64,000 nt of DNA from Carya illinoinensis (lineage: Eukaryota; Streptophyta; Magnoliopsida; Fagales; Juglandaceae): assembly GCF_018687715.1 (NCBI RefSeq), contig NC_056758.1, positions 35,497,467-35,561,466 of the forward strand, read 5' to 3'. The notes beneath the pieces were generated by a model. The model worked only from the letters and a program-made list of their open reading frames with translations. It was not told where the DNA came from and did no database searches. The position numbers were made by a program, and so were the translations under genes. Position 1 is the first letter of the stretch. Every line of letters starts with the position of its first letter. Shown piece by piece: positions 1 through 11,052 of this stretch.

Positions 1-198
1 GGTTTGACAAATTACAACATTTGATTTGACAGGATAAATTTTAAGAGCAAACATCGCTATCATACTATTCTCTCCTGTGGTTAATATCCGACATCTGTCC
101 TAATCGATAGGCACCCACGCGTATATATTCCAACCAAAAAAAAAGACCTGCGATCAAATGACCACATAAAAGCGTGAAGGATCATATGATTCAATTAC

Positions 199-412
199 CA
201 AATGTATAGGCAGTGGGAAACATGGCCCGGTCCGGCAGGGTGTGCTTGAATCTGATGGTATTGTTATTGATGCATTCCCAATCGAACACATCGTGCGAGG
301 CAGTTTCTTTCTCATTCAGAGGCCTCACCCTCACCGATACGAAGATTCTCTCTTCTTGTCCACTCCATCTCGGCGTATCCCCTTGCATTGTTAGCTCCTC
401 CAGCTCACTCAT
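199..412 (-). CDS. KIN-7 type kinesin, first coding exon (partial gene)
   Basis: This exon encodes the start of a microtubule motor. Seen: a 71-codon N-terminus with the kinesin motor opening, [15 protein letters not shown], then W-E-C-I-N and F-P-T-A-Y-T-F. This is the first beta strand and the region before the nucleotide pocket in plant KIN-7 (CENP-E/MKRP-like) kinesins. The reading frame runs into a GT donor at 198-197, and the split codon (G|) would complete the Asp expected in the family's YTFD motif. I therefore end the exon at 199 rather than at the downstream stop. The rest of the gene, including the P-loop, lies left of the window; positions 1-196 look like intron. KIN-7 proteins act in mitosis, cytokinesis or mitochondrial transport depending on the member, and the member cannot be named from one exon. 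Confidence 0.85.
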
Positions 413-2125
413 TGTGCATGAAGCATATCTTCACCTTCAAAGTTTCTTCTTCGAATTCAGAATCTGTTTCTCTTTACACAAGGAAACGAAGCTGAAAACG
501 AAGAAAGAAAATGGAGAGAGAGAGAGAGAGTATGGTTTTGTCGTTTCAAAGGAGGCTATGGAAGCCAAAGAGGACAGACGTCAAAAGAACCGACCTTAGA
601 AATAAAACCGCCAATGATTTGACTTCTCTAGCGTTGGATTCTTCGACAGCAATCATTTTGACCCAATCAATAAAAATTATTGTTTTTTAATTAAAATTTC
701 AATTTTTAAAACAAAATTCAGTTAATTTAAAAAATATATATATCTAAAAAGTTTAAAACATAATTTTAAATTTTTTTTAATTGAATTCGGTAATTTAATT
801 ATCAAGTGGTATAACCTCCCTCTCGTTATGTATTAACGTGATAGCCCCATTGTTTCTAGCTGTCAACGTTAAAAACAATTTTTGGAAGCCACTAATTTTT
901 TTGTTTATTCAGTTTCGCCTTGTCATCGTCCGCAAAACGGATGGATCTGTTACGACAGTCGTTACAAATCGATATATCTGTATACGTCGGTATATTATAC
1001 CTTTTCTTCTTTTATATACGAAAATCAACATTTGATAATATTTTTTTTCCTTTTTTTAAGGTTTCACAAATTTTCAATATTTATTTTTTCTTGCACCAAT
1101 TGAAATAATATGCAGCATTTGTATATATATATATATTATTATTTTTTTCTTTTAAAAACTGAATCAAATATAATAATAGATAGAACGCAACAATCTCTTA
1201 GTATTTAGTTTAAATTTGATAAGGATCAACTTCTTTAGAAAATGATTCACTTTAAAATATATATCACGCTCTCATCTTACATTTTTCTTAATATTGATAT
1301 GATATTATCTATCAATCATTGGGGCAGTTATTGTTTTTAAAATGAATATATTATATAATGTATTCGTTCCATTATAATTTTTTTAAGAATTTAATTCAAC
1401 GATTTAAAGACAATGTCACGTCAATATAGTAGGTGAGGGTGGAATATGTATATAGTACATTGAATAAATCTTTTTACAATAATCAATTCAGATTTTCATG
1501 AATAATACCAAATCAAATTACGTACTGAGAGTGCGACGAGAGTCTAATAGATAATAAATATTTTTTAGTTTAAAATAATGATATCCATACAGCACATTTT
1601 ATAATATATATTAAAGAATAAAATTATTTTATAAAATGATATTACTTGTTAAGATATTTTAGTTTTAAAAAATATCTTTTATTTTAAAATATTGTTATGT
1701 AAAGTAAAAATTACGTTTGTTTATCATTTTTCTTTTCACAATGTTTCTTCAGGTATTGCGGCTATTGCCCACATATTGAGGCAGTCCCCCCATCAAGGTC
1801 CATTAATGAATTGATGGAAAATACTGAAGTGATAGTCGCTTGGTATATCAAGACCAATCAAACAATGACACATCACAAAAGCACAATTAATTTAATAAAA
1901 TAAAACGTGTTCGTTAACATGCCACATTAATATTAAAAAGGAAAAAAGAAAATACATTTAAGGAAAAAATAAAATACGTAACAGCAAAAATAAAAAAACT
2001 AAAATAAAAATATCGACTAGATTTAAAAAAAAAAACATAAATTTATCGAACAAAGTTAAATTTAACGAACTAAAAATAAAACTATCAGAAAGTTAAAAAA
2101 AACACTTACAAAATCAAGTAACATT

Positions 2126-2159
<34 letters not shown>

Positions 2160-3173
2160 AACAACAACACCACTTTTCTTCTGATGGACATATATGGAAC
2201 ATGTTACTTGGGCCGAATTTCAGAACACAAGGAGAATTTTGTAGTCTCGTTCTTCGTGATGAACATATTAATTATGCACCTTCTGCAAGAAAAATCCAAG
2301 TGCTCTAGAGATTTTTAAGATCATCTTTCCTACCTAGTATCATACAGATGATGTTCATCGCTATACCATCATTTGCTCCTCATATATATGATTCCAGGCT
2401 TCTCTCGGACTCGCAAGAGACGGCTAGAAACAAGCGCAGGGTGGATAGTCTCTTGTGGGCAAAAATATCTAGTAATTAATCGAAACAAAGTCGGCTTTAG
2501 AGTTCCCATGCTGCATGCTTGGAATTAAGAAGGCCAATGCCGAACACAGAATGCAAGCAAAAAGGTATGCATAGATGCAAGTGTTATTTCACAAGTAGTA
2601 CAGAAAATCAAAACTAATCCTGAGGTCAGCTAGTTATTCTCTGAAGAATATTACAGTTGCCATCAAGGCCATATCAAAAAATTCCACATCCAAAATTAAT
2701 GGCTTTTACCAGCAGAAAGTTGTGCTGGTTATTCTGTGACGAAATATCCCATTTGAGGTAAAGATTACAGCAGCCATCGGGGCAATATCAACGATTTTCA
2801 CTTTCAAAATGAGTAGCTCTATTACAAGTCCTATTTATCTTGTATCTCACCCAAGAATATATAGTACATCTACCCGTTGGCAACCACCACTCTGGAGTCC
2901 AAAGAACTTGTATGTATCCACAACATTAGATTGTAAAATATTCTATACTGAGCTTCAAATTCTTCTGTAAAGGAAACTAATAACTGAGTGAAAAACTCAT
3001 TTGGCTAGTCATCTGGAATTCGTCCAAGGGTAATCATATGTTTCGGTAGTTGGATGTATAATTGGCATGGATCTCCACTTCATAAACCCCCACACTTGGG
3101 TCCGAGAAAAGGAAAGAGAGGATGTAGTTTCTGTTGACTGTAAGCTTTAATATCTGGCTAATAAAAAGTTTGC
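413..3173. other. Intergenic spacer between kinesin and PPR genes
   Basis: AT-rich spacer. The first 100-200 bases right of 412 should hold the 5' UTR and promoter of the leftward kinesin gene, including a short GA run near 513-531. A GA microsatellite lies at 2128-2157. Two weakly similar segments at about 2631-2706 and 2729-2822 share the pattern of an ATTACAG, GCCATC and ATATCAA series and look like an old duplication. No convincing gene is seen. Confidence 0.6.
2128..2157. repeat. (GA)n microsatellite
   Basis: About 15 uninterrupted GA dinucleotides, read directly. It lies in spacer between the kinesin and PPR genes. Confidence 0.95.
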
Positions 3174-5567
3174 CTACCAGTAATTGCCACAAGAGCATTC
3201 ACCATTCCTAAAATGATGAAACCTCTTCCCATCTCTCACAACTATCTCTCTACCCACCACTTTTGACATGTACTTGAATGCATTATGACAATCCCCACAA
3301 ATTCTTAGGTTCTTGAAAACTCTAATTGTCGCTCCTAGAGGAAGCTTCATAAGGCCAAAAACAACTGCAAGCTTCTCGCTATGAGTAGACAAGACAGACT
3401 CCTTATGTTCATTCTCCATATCATGAAGCACAAATTTTGTGTCAGGGATATATCCAAGTTTTTTCATTTCTAGTACCAATTGCTCCAGATGATTGTACAC
3501 AGCTTGCACCTCGTGGTGCACAGTGTCATCAACCAAGAAAACATGAACTTTGTTTTCGACCTCAACCCAACTGCAACCAGGCTCTTTCTTGATACCCCGA
3601 TCCCTCATTAGTTTCCGCACCTTAGCCACATCATTCCACCTGCCCGCTGTGGCATACATGTTTGACAAAAGTACATAGGTCCCATCATGTTGTGGCATTA
3701 GTTCAAAGAGTTTTTCAGCAGCTTGAACCCCTAACTCCATGTTCCCATGAATACGGCAACCAGCAAGAAGAGCCTCCCAAATTGCTACACCTGGCTCAAA
3801 AGGCAATGATTTGAGCACATCCTTAGCTTCTGAAAACTTCCCAGCTCGACCCAACAAATCAATCAAGCGGGCATAATGATCTTCACCCGGGGTTACACCA
3901 TAAAAGCCACACATCGAATCGAAATAATGACGCCCCTCTTTGACTAAACCAGCATGGCTACAAGCAGAGAGAACTGTAAGGAAAGTTATCCTATCAGGTA
4001 CTAGATCTTCTTTCAGCATCTCTTCAAAAAGTTTTATCGCTTGCAGACCATATCCATGTTGCCCTAGAGCTGCAATCATGGCGTTCCACGACACTGAATC
4101 CAAATAAGGCATTGTAAGGAAAACACAATTAGAAGCCTCAACAATGCCACATCTTGCATACATTGTAATAAGTGCATTTCCAGCTGAAAGGCTTGAATCA
4201 TGTCCCAACTGAACTAGTTGAGCATGGAGCTGGCGTCCATGCTCCAATGATCCAAGCACCGCACAAGACGTAATTGCTCCTGCAAATGCATAGTCGCATG
4301 GCTCAAAACCCTCCATTCTCATTTGGTTGAACAGCTTCAAGCCTTCTTCTCCAAACCCATTTTGTGCTAAACCAGATATCATAACAGTCCATGATAAAAT
4401 GTTTCTCTCCGGCATCTCCTTAAAGAAGGACTTAGCTTCTTCAATGCGCCCTACATTCACATACGCTGACAGGATCGCATTCCACGAAACAAAATCCCTT
4501 ACAGGCATCGTATTAAAAATTTCTCGCGCCTCATCTACTTTACCACATTTCCAATACAGTGTAACCAATGCATTATTCACAGACAATGAGAAATCTGGTT
4601 CAGCTTTCCTTTCCGTTCTCAAAATGTAAGCATGCACTTGCTTCCCGTGTTTGAACAATCCCCCATTAGCACAAGCACTGATTACACTTGTATATGTGAA
4701 CTCATCAAGCCGAATCCCCATCATATGCATCTTCCTAAACATTTCCAACGCTTCCTGAATAAAACCACGGTGCACATAACCTGAAATCATTGCATTCCAT
4801 GCAACCTCCAACTTTTCAGTCATCCCATCAAGAATACCACGGGCTGTAGCAAGATCATCATTCCTCACGTACCCTGTAATGATCGTCGTCCAAGTTAACT
4901 CGTCCCTCTCGGGCATCTCGTCAAACAACTTTTTTGCCGCACCCAGCAATGAAGATGATGATTCCAATGGTGAAGATGCGCACTTCACATAAACAGATAT
5001 AAGCGCATTCAACACTGAAGTAACAAACCCTGTTCCTGACTTTAGCACAGCACCATGAACCTGCTGGCACTGCTTTTCTCGATCAGCTATGAGTGCCAAA
5101 GCACCAAGTACACTTGTGAAGGTGAAATTATCTGGCCTAAAAGCTTCTCGCCTCATGTCACGAAAGAGTTCCATAGCGGCGTGGCCATCGTCGTTATGCG
5201 AATATCCAGTGATCATCGCGTTGTAGAAAACGGTGTCTCTCATACTCAATGGGGTTCCACCAAATACTTCCCGAGCCAGCTTTAGATTCCCTGCGGCAGA
5301 GTATGCAGAAATCAGCGTCGTTCTTGCAACTATATCTGGCTCGGGAATTACGTCGAACAGGTGGCGGGCGTAGGTAATATTGGATGATTTGCAGTAGATA
5401 TCGATCAAACGGTTGAGGATGTGGCCACGCGGTCTGAACCCAAAAGCAATCATATGGGCATGAATGGTTTGAGCCAGGGGGTATGAGGTGGGGTTTCGGG
5501 AGCGGCATAGTTGCAGGAGTGTAGCGTAACGGTTAGCCACTTTGCGGACGTCTAATGCATTGCTCAT
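3174..5567 (-). CDS. PLS-class pentatricopeptide repeat protein with E/E+ and DYW domains (At1g25360-like)
   Basis: Predicted organellar C-to-U RNA-editing factor. Seen: one uninterrupted 797-codon frame, intronless as usual for the family, with about 15 PPR motifs of P, L and S type. An E/E+ region follows, and then a DYW cytidine-deaminase-like domain with the HxE zinc/catalytic motif (H729, E731), the CxxC pair (C757, C760) and the terminal C-x-C-G-N-Y-W (C791, C793). It ends in NYW rather than DYW, which is common. Length and sequence from the N-terminus onward match what I remember of Arabidopsis At1g25360 (PCMP-H74), so orthology is likely. Family knowledge: PPR repeats read RNA one base per motif and the DYW domain deaminates the target cytidine in mitochondria or plastids. 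The start is the first ATG in a family-like position; no targeting call is made. Confidence 0.93.
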   Translation of the reverse strand: MSNALDVRKVANRYATLLQLCRSRNPTSYPLAQTIHAHMIAFGFRPRGHILNRLIDIYCKSSNITYARHLFDVIPEPDIVARTTLISAYSAAGNLKLAREVFGGTPLSMRDTVFYNAMITGYSHNDDGHAAMELFRDMRREAFRPDNFTFTSVLGALALIADREKQCQQVHGAVLKSGTGFVTSVLNALISVYVKCASSPLESSSSLLGAAKKLFDEMPERDELTWTTIITGYVRNDDLATARGILDGMTEKLEVAWNAMISGYVHRGFIQEALEMFRKMHMMGIRLDEFTYTSVISACANGGLFKHGKQVHAYILRTERKAEPDFSLSVNNALVTLYWKCGKVDEAREIFNTMPVRDFVSWNAILSAYVNVGRIEEAKSFFKEMPERNILSWTVMISGLAQNGFGEEGLKLFNQMRMEGFEPCDYAFAGAITSCAVLGSLEHGRQLHAQLVQLGHDSSLSAGNALITMYARCGIVEASNCVFLTMPYLDSVSWNAMIAALGQHGYGLQAIKLFEEMLKEDLVPDRITFLTVLSACSHAGLVKEGRHYFDSMCGFYGVTPGEDHYARLIDLLGRAGKFSEAKDVLKSLPFEPGVAIWEALLAGCRIHGNMELGVQAAEKLFELMPQHDGTYVLLSNMYATAGRWNDVAKVRKLMRDRGIKKEPGCSWVEVENKVHVFLVDDTVHHEVQAVYNHLEQLVLEMKKLGYIPDTKFVLHDMENEHKESVLSTHSEKLAVVFGLMKLPLGATIRVFKNLRICGDCHNAFKYMSKVVGREIVVRDGKRFHHFRNGECSCGNYW

Positions 5568-7379
5568 TTTCGAAATGCTTGGAAGTCATGGCTCTTCTCA
5601 AGGATGAGAAAAGTTCAAAGTACCAAAATGACCCCCCATGAGAGGGTCTTGGGAGAAACCATTTTTTTTCAACTTGTTTCTTTTTCGCTTTTTATATGTT
5701 TAAAGTCACTGTGTTCCACTTTACATCTTCCCCGGAATAGACGAGATATCTACATTTAATGAATAGTTATACATTTGAAATTACTTCAAATAAAAAAGCA
5801 ATTGTATAAAATTAAAAATTATATATATTTTTTATAAAATCGATATTATTATATTAATTGATTGTAAAATAGTTATACCTACATTATTATTCAATATCAC
5901 AGTATTTCTTAAGAAGATTGAGATGTACTGAATATTTTACGCGACATGTAATGGTATTGATGTAACACACTAGCAACACTACTTTTCTTGGAGTGGTTGG
6001 ATCACCACCCCTTCAATTTTTAGGTAGTTTTTTTTAATTATTTTACTTTTAATCTTGATATTTATAATTAATTCAATGACGGTATCTAATAAAAAGCCCA
6101 TGACGGTAATTTTATGGGCCTTATGAATGGACGTGGCCCGTTGGGGATTGAAGTACTAAATAGTAAATACCACTAAATAGAAATGTGCACAAGTTTAGAG
6201 AGACAATTTTAGGGTTGACCATCATTTGATGATCATCTAATGCATGTGAAATTATAAACTTTATATGATTAAAGCCTGAAAAACCTTCTGATAGTCATCC
6301 AGCATGATTTTGTTCAGACCTTTTAATTCTCTCTTTGATAGGTACGAAGCAGCTTTCGCGCTTGTTTTGGCTTCAGTTTATTTTTTATTTTTTAAATTCG
6401 TTTGAAATAAAAAAGTATATGTTTGATAAATTTATAAAAATATATTAAACATCTAATAAAAATCAGAAAGTCCAATTTTTAAGTATAAAATTAAAGTTTT
6501 TATTGAAAAACTTCTATAGATAACACTGTAATTTTTAAATACTATCATAACTAATTTTAAAAGCACTCCGAATGTATATTTGCTAAATAATAAATAGGAA
6601 AATTTTATATACCATATTATCATATTACTTACATCACACTAAATAAGATGTGATATATTTATTACCATTAAATAATTATTTATTGAATATTTTTTTATTA
6701 TCAAATGGTGATAAATACGTCACATCATATATAATGAAATGCAAGTAAAATGATAGTGTGATGTATAACATTACTCTATTTATTTTCTAAAACTTAATAA
6801 AACAACTTACTTCAAATTATTTTGTTATTATTTAAATAATTATTATAAATATTTAAAGATTAAAAATGATATAAAATTATTATTACATTTAAAAATAATA
6901 ATAAAAGAAAAAAAAAAAACCGTCGTCGAAAACACTTCGGTTGAAAGTAAACTAACGGTAGACTGGTAGTGTAGGGTCCAACGAGATTATTCGGCGGTTG
7001 AAGCACATGGATTTCATTATCGGAGACTTATATAGTACCCTTAAAATTACGATGGAAGATAGAAATACGCCACCTCCCTCCACCACCTTTGTAACGAGAG
7101 TTGCCTGGACCATCTACTACTGCAATTATTAAACAGTCAACCAATTAAATTAATTTAAAGAGTCACCATCTTAATTTTCATTTTTTTAAAAATTATTTTA
7201 TAATATAATATTAAATAATTAATCAATATAACATCATAAAAAAATTAAAAAAAAAAAAGAAAAGGAATAAATTTATTGTAATTTACAAATCAGTAAAAGT
7301 AAAAACGACTGTGCTTTATCGAGTATTGTGGGGCTGGCACTGGCCTGGCAGCGGCACAGTCCACAACCTCCCCCTAGCC
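5568..7379. other. Intergenic spacer between divergent PPR and TPR genes
   Basis: AT-rich promoter/spacer between two genes transcribed away from each other. It contains one foldback MITE (annotated separately). No other coding signal or RNA gene is seen. Confidence 0.6.
6609..6765. mobile_element. Foldback MITE-like element
   Basis: The two halves are imperfect reverse complements over about 60 bases. The left half has ATCATATTACTTACATCACA, then GATGTGATATATTTATTACC; the reversed right half has ATCATTTTACTTGCAT, then GATGTGACGTATTTATCACC. The short AT-rich palindrome has no coding capacity, which fits a Tc1/Mariner- or hAT-derived MITE. The exact ends and target duplication were not resolved. 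Confidence 0.6.
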
Positions 7380-7738
7380 ATCATCACTGCCACACTCAAC
7401 GGCCAGAGGAGAGAGAGTGAGAAAAGAACAGAGAAGAGAGAGAAAAAAAGGGACGACTCTATCGAACTCTGTCTCTATCTATCTCCATCTCTCTTTGTTT
7501 CTCTCCCTTAATCTGTCCGTGAGTGTCCAGAGCAGAGAGAGTAGTCACCCCCAAATTATGCTCTTAAAATCGGGAAATTTAAGCTCCCCCTTCATGTTCA
7601 TGTGGTCAATCTCTACCCTTTAGTGCTATATTCAAATATCTTCTTATTCTTCTTCTTCTTCTTTCATGAAGATTGGCTCTCGGTGGTGAACCTTACCCTT
7701 CAGGAAAAAAGAAAAAGAGAAGGAACTAAAAAGGATAA
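7380..7738 (+). promoter_or_regulatory. Probable 5' UTR with CT/GA-rich tracts and a short upstream ORF
   Basis: Immediately upstream of the EF-hand/TPR gene there is a purine tract (about 7405-7455) and then a CT-rich tract (about 7465-7515, again at 7640-7665), as in many plant leader sequences. An upstream ATG at 7558 opens a frame of about 21 codons ending near 7622, clear of the main start at 7739. The transcription start cannot be located from sequence alone. Confidence 0.45.
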
Positions 7739-10138
7739 ATGGCGACGAGAGGTAGCAGATCAGAGAAAGTGAAGAGAATTTTCCAGCAATTCGATGCCAA
7801 CCGTGACGGGGGGCTTAACAGAGAGGAAATGGAGGCTCTCGTCGTAGCGGTCAACCCGAGGGTTAAATTCAGCGACGAGCAAATCAGCGCCATTCTCGAC
7901 GAGGTTTTCCGGACATACGACGAGTTCATTGACGGCGACAAGGGTTTGACGTACGAGGGGCTTTTGCGGACTTACGACGATGGTGCCGGCGACGTCGACC
8001 GTGACTTCGACTCCCTCGAGCTCGAGCTCAATTTAGAAGATAATATAAAGGGTATTTCCGAAGCGTCGTCGTCTTCGATAGCGGAGGAGCGCGCAATCGA
8101 GTCCCAGAAGAAGCAGAGGACAGCGGCTTGGGCTGTCTCGCCCAACCACGGCATCGTCTTCGATGACACGTGGAAAATAGTCGATGATTTGGAGATTCTT
8201 ATCAAGAGGTTGAAGGCGAAGCAAGCGAAAGATGGGAAATCGAAGGGCGATAATTCCGACGCGTACTCGGACGCTGGGTGGTCGAGGGAACTGGGACCGT
8301 CGACGGAGATTTCGGACAAAAGGGTAATCTGGGAAGAGTCTGGGCAGTCTGGGCCTGACTACGTGGTGTTCGTCAAGGAATTGGGGGTTCTGAGAAGCCG
8401 AGCCGACGGGGCGAGGTCGAGAGAGGAGGCCTTTGATGGGCATATGGCGATTGGTCGAGTTTTGTATGAGCATCAGTTGTTTAAGGAGGCTTTGGTGAGT
8501 TTCAAGAGGGCTTGTGAGTTGCAACCCGTGGATGTGAGGCCGCATTTCAGAACTGGGAACTGCTATTACGTACTTGGCAAATATAAAGAGGCCAAGGAGG
8601 AGTTCTTGTTGGCCATGGAGGCGGCCGAGGCGGGGGGGAATCAGTGGGGTTATTTGCTACCACAGATTTATGTTAATCTCGGGATTGCGCTGGAAGGTGA
8701 AGGTATGGTTCTAAGCGCTTGTGAGTATTATCGGGAAGCTGCAATTCTTTGTCCTACGCATTTTAGAGCTTTGAAACTTTTGGGTAGCGCTTTGTTTGGA
8801 GTCGGGGAATATAGGGCGGCCGTAAAGGCCTTAGAAGAGGCTATATTCATGAAACCGGATTATGCCGATGCCCATTGCGATTTGGGGTCGGCTTTGCATG
8901 CTATTTATGAGGATGAGAGGGCAATCGAGGTGTTTCAGAAGGCTATTGATTTGAAACCCGGTCATGTGGATGCTTTGTACAATTTGGGTGGGCTTTATAT
9001 GGACTTGGGCAGGTTTCCGAGAGCTTCGGAGATGTATACTAGAGTTTTAGCTGTGTGGCCAAATCATTGGCGGGCACAGCTCAACAAGGCCGTGTCCTTG
9101 TTGGGGGCTGGGGAAACTGAAGATGCTAAGAAAGCTTTGAAGGAAGCTTTGAAAATGACAAAGAGGGTTGAATTGCATGATGCGATATCCCATTTGAAGC
9201 AGATGCAGAAAAAAAAGGTGAACTCTAAAGGGGGAACCAATGTGGAGGGGGCATTTATAACTGTGGAACCCGTAAGATTTAAGACCGCGGGGCAGAAGAC
9301 TACGATGAGATCGGACTTGGCCAATGCTCTTCAAATTAGGGCTTTCCAGAGGATTACCAGGTTGGGTCGCTGTGATGTAGAACTTCTGAAAAAGGAAATG
9401 ATTGATGGTGATGTGCCGGTGTCCTATTCTGGTAGTGGCGTTCCTGAGAAATCCATACGCAAGCCTAACTTGGAAGTAATTCTTCGTCGTTTACTCAGTT
9501 TCCTAAAGCCTGAGACCTTCCAAGGAGCTGTTAAAGCCATAAACGAGAGAATACTCTCTGTTCTGGATGAATCAGGCTCAGGCAGGGTGGATTTGGGGGT
9601 GTTTTTTGCTGTCCTTGCCCCCATTTGCAGTGGCCCTCCAGAGAAACGTAAGCGTGTGGCTTTTGACGCCCTTTTGTGGCGTCCCGTGAATGAAGGCATG
9701 CCGCAGATTAGAAAGGTTGATGCTGTCAGATACATCAAATTCTTGAGGGCTATTTATGTTCCTTCTCGTGGGATTAGTGAGATGCTGGAAGTCCATGGAG
9801 AAACAGATGCTTCAATGGTGCGTTACTCTGAGTTTCTTGTTATGTTTGATGATTCTGATTGGGGGTTTGGTATCATGTCCACTCTTTTGAAGCTTGAAAC
9901 TGGGGATAGGAACCGGCATGGTCACCATGTTTGCTCGGTTTGCCGCTATCCAATTATTGGGTCCCGCTTCAAGGAAATGAAATCTCATTTTAGTCTGTGC
10001 AATCAATGTTACAGCGAGGGAAAGGTGCCTTCCACCTACAAGCAGGAAGAGTACAGATTCAAAGAGTATGGAAGTGAGGCCGAAGCGATGAAAGATAAGT
10101 GCCTGTGCTTTAATATGCCGTCTCATAATGATCCTTAG
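7739..10138 (+). CDS. EF-hand / TPR / ZZ-finger protein (At1g05150/At2g32450-like)
   Basis: Predicted calcium-binding TPR protein of unknown cellular role. Seen: a single 799-codon frame. Residues 19-30 form a canonical EF-hand loop with D19, N21, D23, G25 and E30, and a second degenerate EF-like segment follows (D-G-D-K-G-L-T, about residues 61-67). A TPR array occupies about residues 230-480, with motifs such as A-x-x-x-Y-x-x-A and A-L-Y-N-L-G-x-x-Y. A helical region containing L-D-E-S-G-S-G-R-V-D resembles another EF-like loop. The tail has a ZZ-like zinc finger with C732-x2-C735 and C754-x2-C757. Length and order match the uncharacterised Arabidopsis pair At1g05150/At2g32450, as I remember them. 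The start is supported by the conserved MATRGSRSEKVKRIFQQFD opening. No intron is seen. Confidence 0.93.
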   Translation: MATRGSRSEKVKRIFQQFDANRDGGLNREEMEALVVAVNPRVKFSDEQISAILDEVFRTYDEFIDGDKGLTYEGLLRTYDDGAGDVDRDFDSLELELNLEDNIKGISEASSSSIAEERAIESQKKQRTAAWAVSPNHGIVFDDTWKIVDDLEILIKRLKAKQAKDGKSKGDNSDAYSDAGWSRELGPSTEISDKRVIWEESGQSGPDYVVFVKELGVLRSRADGARSREEAFDGHMAIGRVLYEHQLFKEALVSFKRACELQPVDVRPHFRTGNCYYVLGKYKEAKEEFLLAMEAAEAGGNQWGYLLPQIYVNLGIALEGEGMVLSACEYYREAAILCPTHFRALKLLGSALFGVGEYRAAVKALEEAIFMKPDYADAHCDLGSALHAIYEDERAIEVFQKAIDLKPGHVDALYNLGGLYMDLGRFPRASEMYTRVLAVWPNHWRAQLNKAVSLLGAGETEDAKKALKEALKMTKRVELHDAISHLKQMQKKKVNSKGGTNVEGAFITVEPVRFKTAGQKTTMRSDLANALQIRAFQRITRLGRCDVELLKKEMIDGDVPVSYSGSGVPEKSIRKPNLEVILRRLLSFLKPETFQGAVKAINERILSVLDESGSGRVDLGVFFAVLAPICSGPPEKRKRVAFDALLWRPVNEGMPQIRKVDAVRYIKFLRAIYVPSRGISEMLEVHGETDASMVRYSEFLVMFDDSDWGFGIMSTLLKLETGDRNRHGHHVCSVCRYPIIGSRFKEMKSHFSLCNQCYSEGKVPSTYKQEEYRFKEYGSEAEAMKDKCLCFNMPSHNDP

Positions 10139-10885
10139 CTAGAAGACTTGGTCGTTTTTCTGTATTAATCCATCATGTTGTTCAGGTTGCCGTGTGTGAG
10201 GTGTATAGTTCGTCAATGTCTTCAGCAAGCATCATGCCTCTGCATAAATAAAATGTTTCAAGCGGTTGCTCTCATACTGTTGTCTCCAATGGCTACTAAA
10301 GAATCTCCTACCTCTCTTTTCTTCCCCTTCCCTTCACTTGAGTCGTGTACATTACCTCTACGCTTTCTCATTCTTTGTGTAGAGTTTATTTTGGATTGAT
10401 CAAGTCCAGATTTGGAAGCCTGGGGTTTCCATTTAGTGTATTTGTTTTACTCGAGGTGTCAAATGGAGAGAGAAATGTTTTTATTTTGGCATTTATGACT
10501 TATGGCGCACGTGATTCCCAGTGATGATTCAATTGATCTTACCATCTCATTTATCTGTAGATACTTATAGCAATCAAATCGGAGGTTTATAACGATGAAC
10601 AACGAAGAACATCATCTGTCCAGAATGATGCTAACGTTTGTACATGGAGTTGCTCTGTAGTGAAGGGCGTGGGAATGTGAATTAAAGGCTGTAAATGAGT
10701 AAATCTTCTCCCATTTCTGGGTTACGGTCTAGAAATGATCAATCCAATACGCAATAATAGTGTATGCTGTGTACTACTAGGTTATTTGCAATTTGACTCA
10801 TCATTTTCTTAGTATGCAGGAATTACAATTTGTATCATGGCTTAGTCTTTGCTTTCGATTAATTGCATGACGTTACTGAGTAACA

Positions 10886-11052
10886 CTAGATATAGTTATG
10901 AGTTATGCAAGTGTTATGCATTTTTTATAAAAAAGAGTAAGGTCTATTATTAAAAAAATTAATTTTTCTTTATAATTCTTATATTTATTCAGTATTTTAA
11001 AAAGAGTGCGATACTTACACATTCTATAACTATTACTAAAAATATTATTTCT
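10886..11052 (-). mobile_element. Foldback MITE, family M2 (copy in reverse orientation)
   Basis: It matches the copies at 12576, 13531 and 28583 when read in reverse: a core reading AAGGTCTATTATTAAAAAAA (the inverse of the TTTTTTTAATAATAGACCTT type core) is flanked by arms with GTTATGAGTTATGCAAGTGT and its imperfect complement. It is more diverged than the others and its ends are approximate. Confidence 0.55.

Noticed and set aside
1752..1902. Open stretch starting Y-C-G-Y-C-P-H-I-E after an AG-like acceptor
   Set aside because: No recognised domain, no partner exons, and about 50 open codons can occur by chance.
5055..5508. Secondary frames within the PPR gene
   Set aside because: Shadow frames of the strong DYW-class coding sequence on the minus strand.
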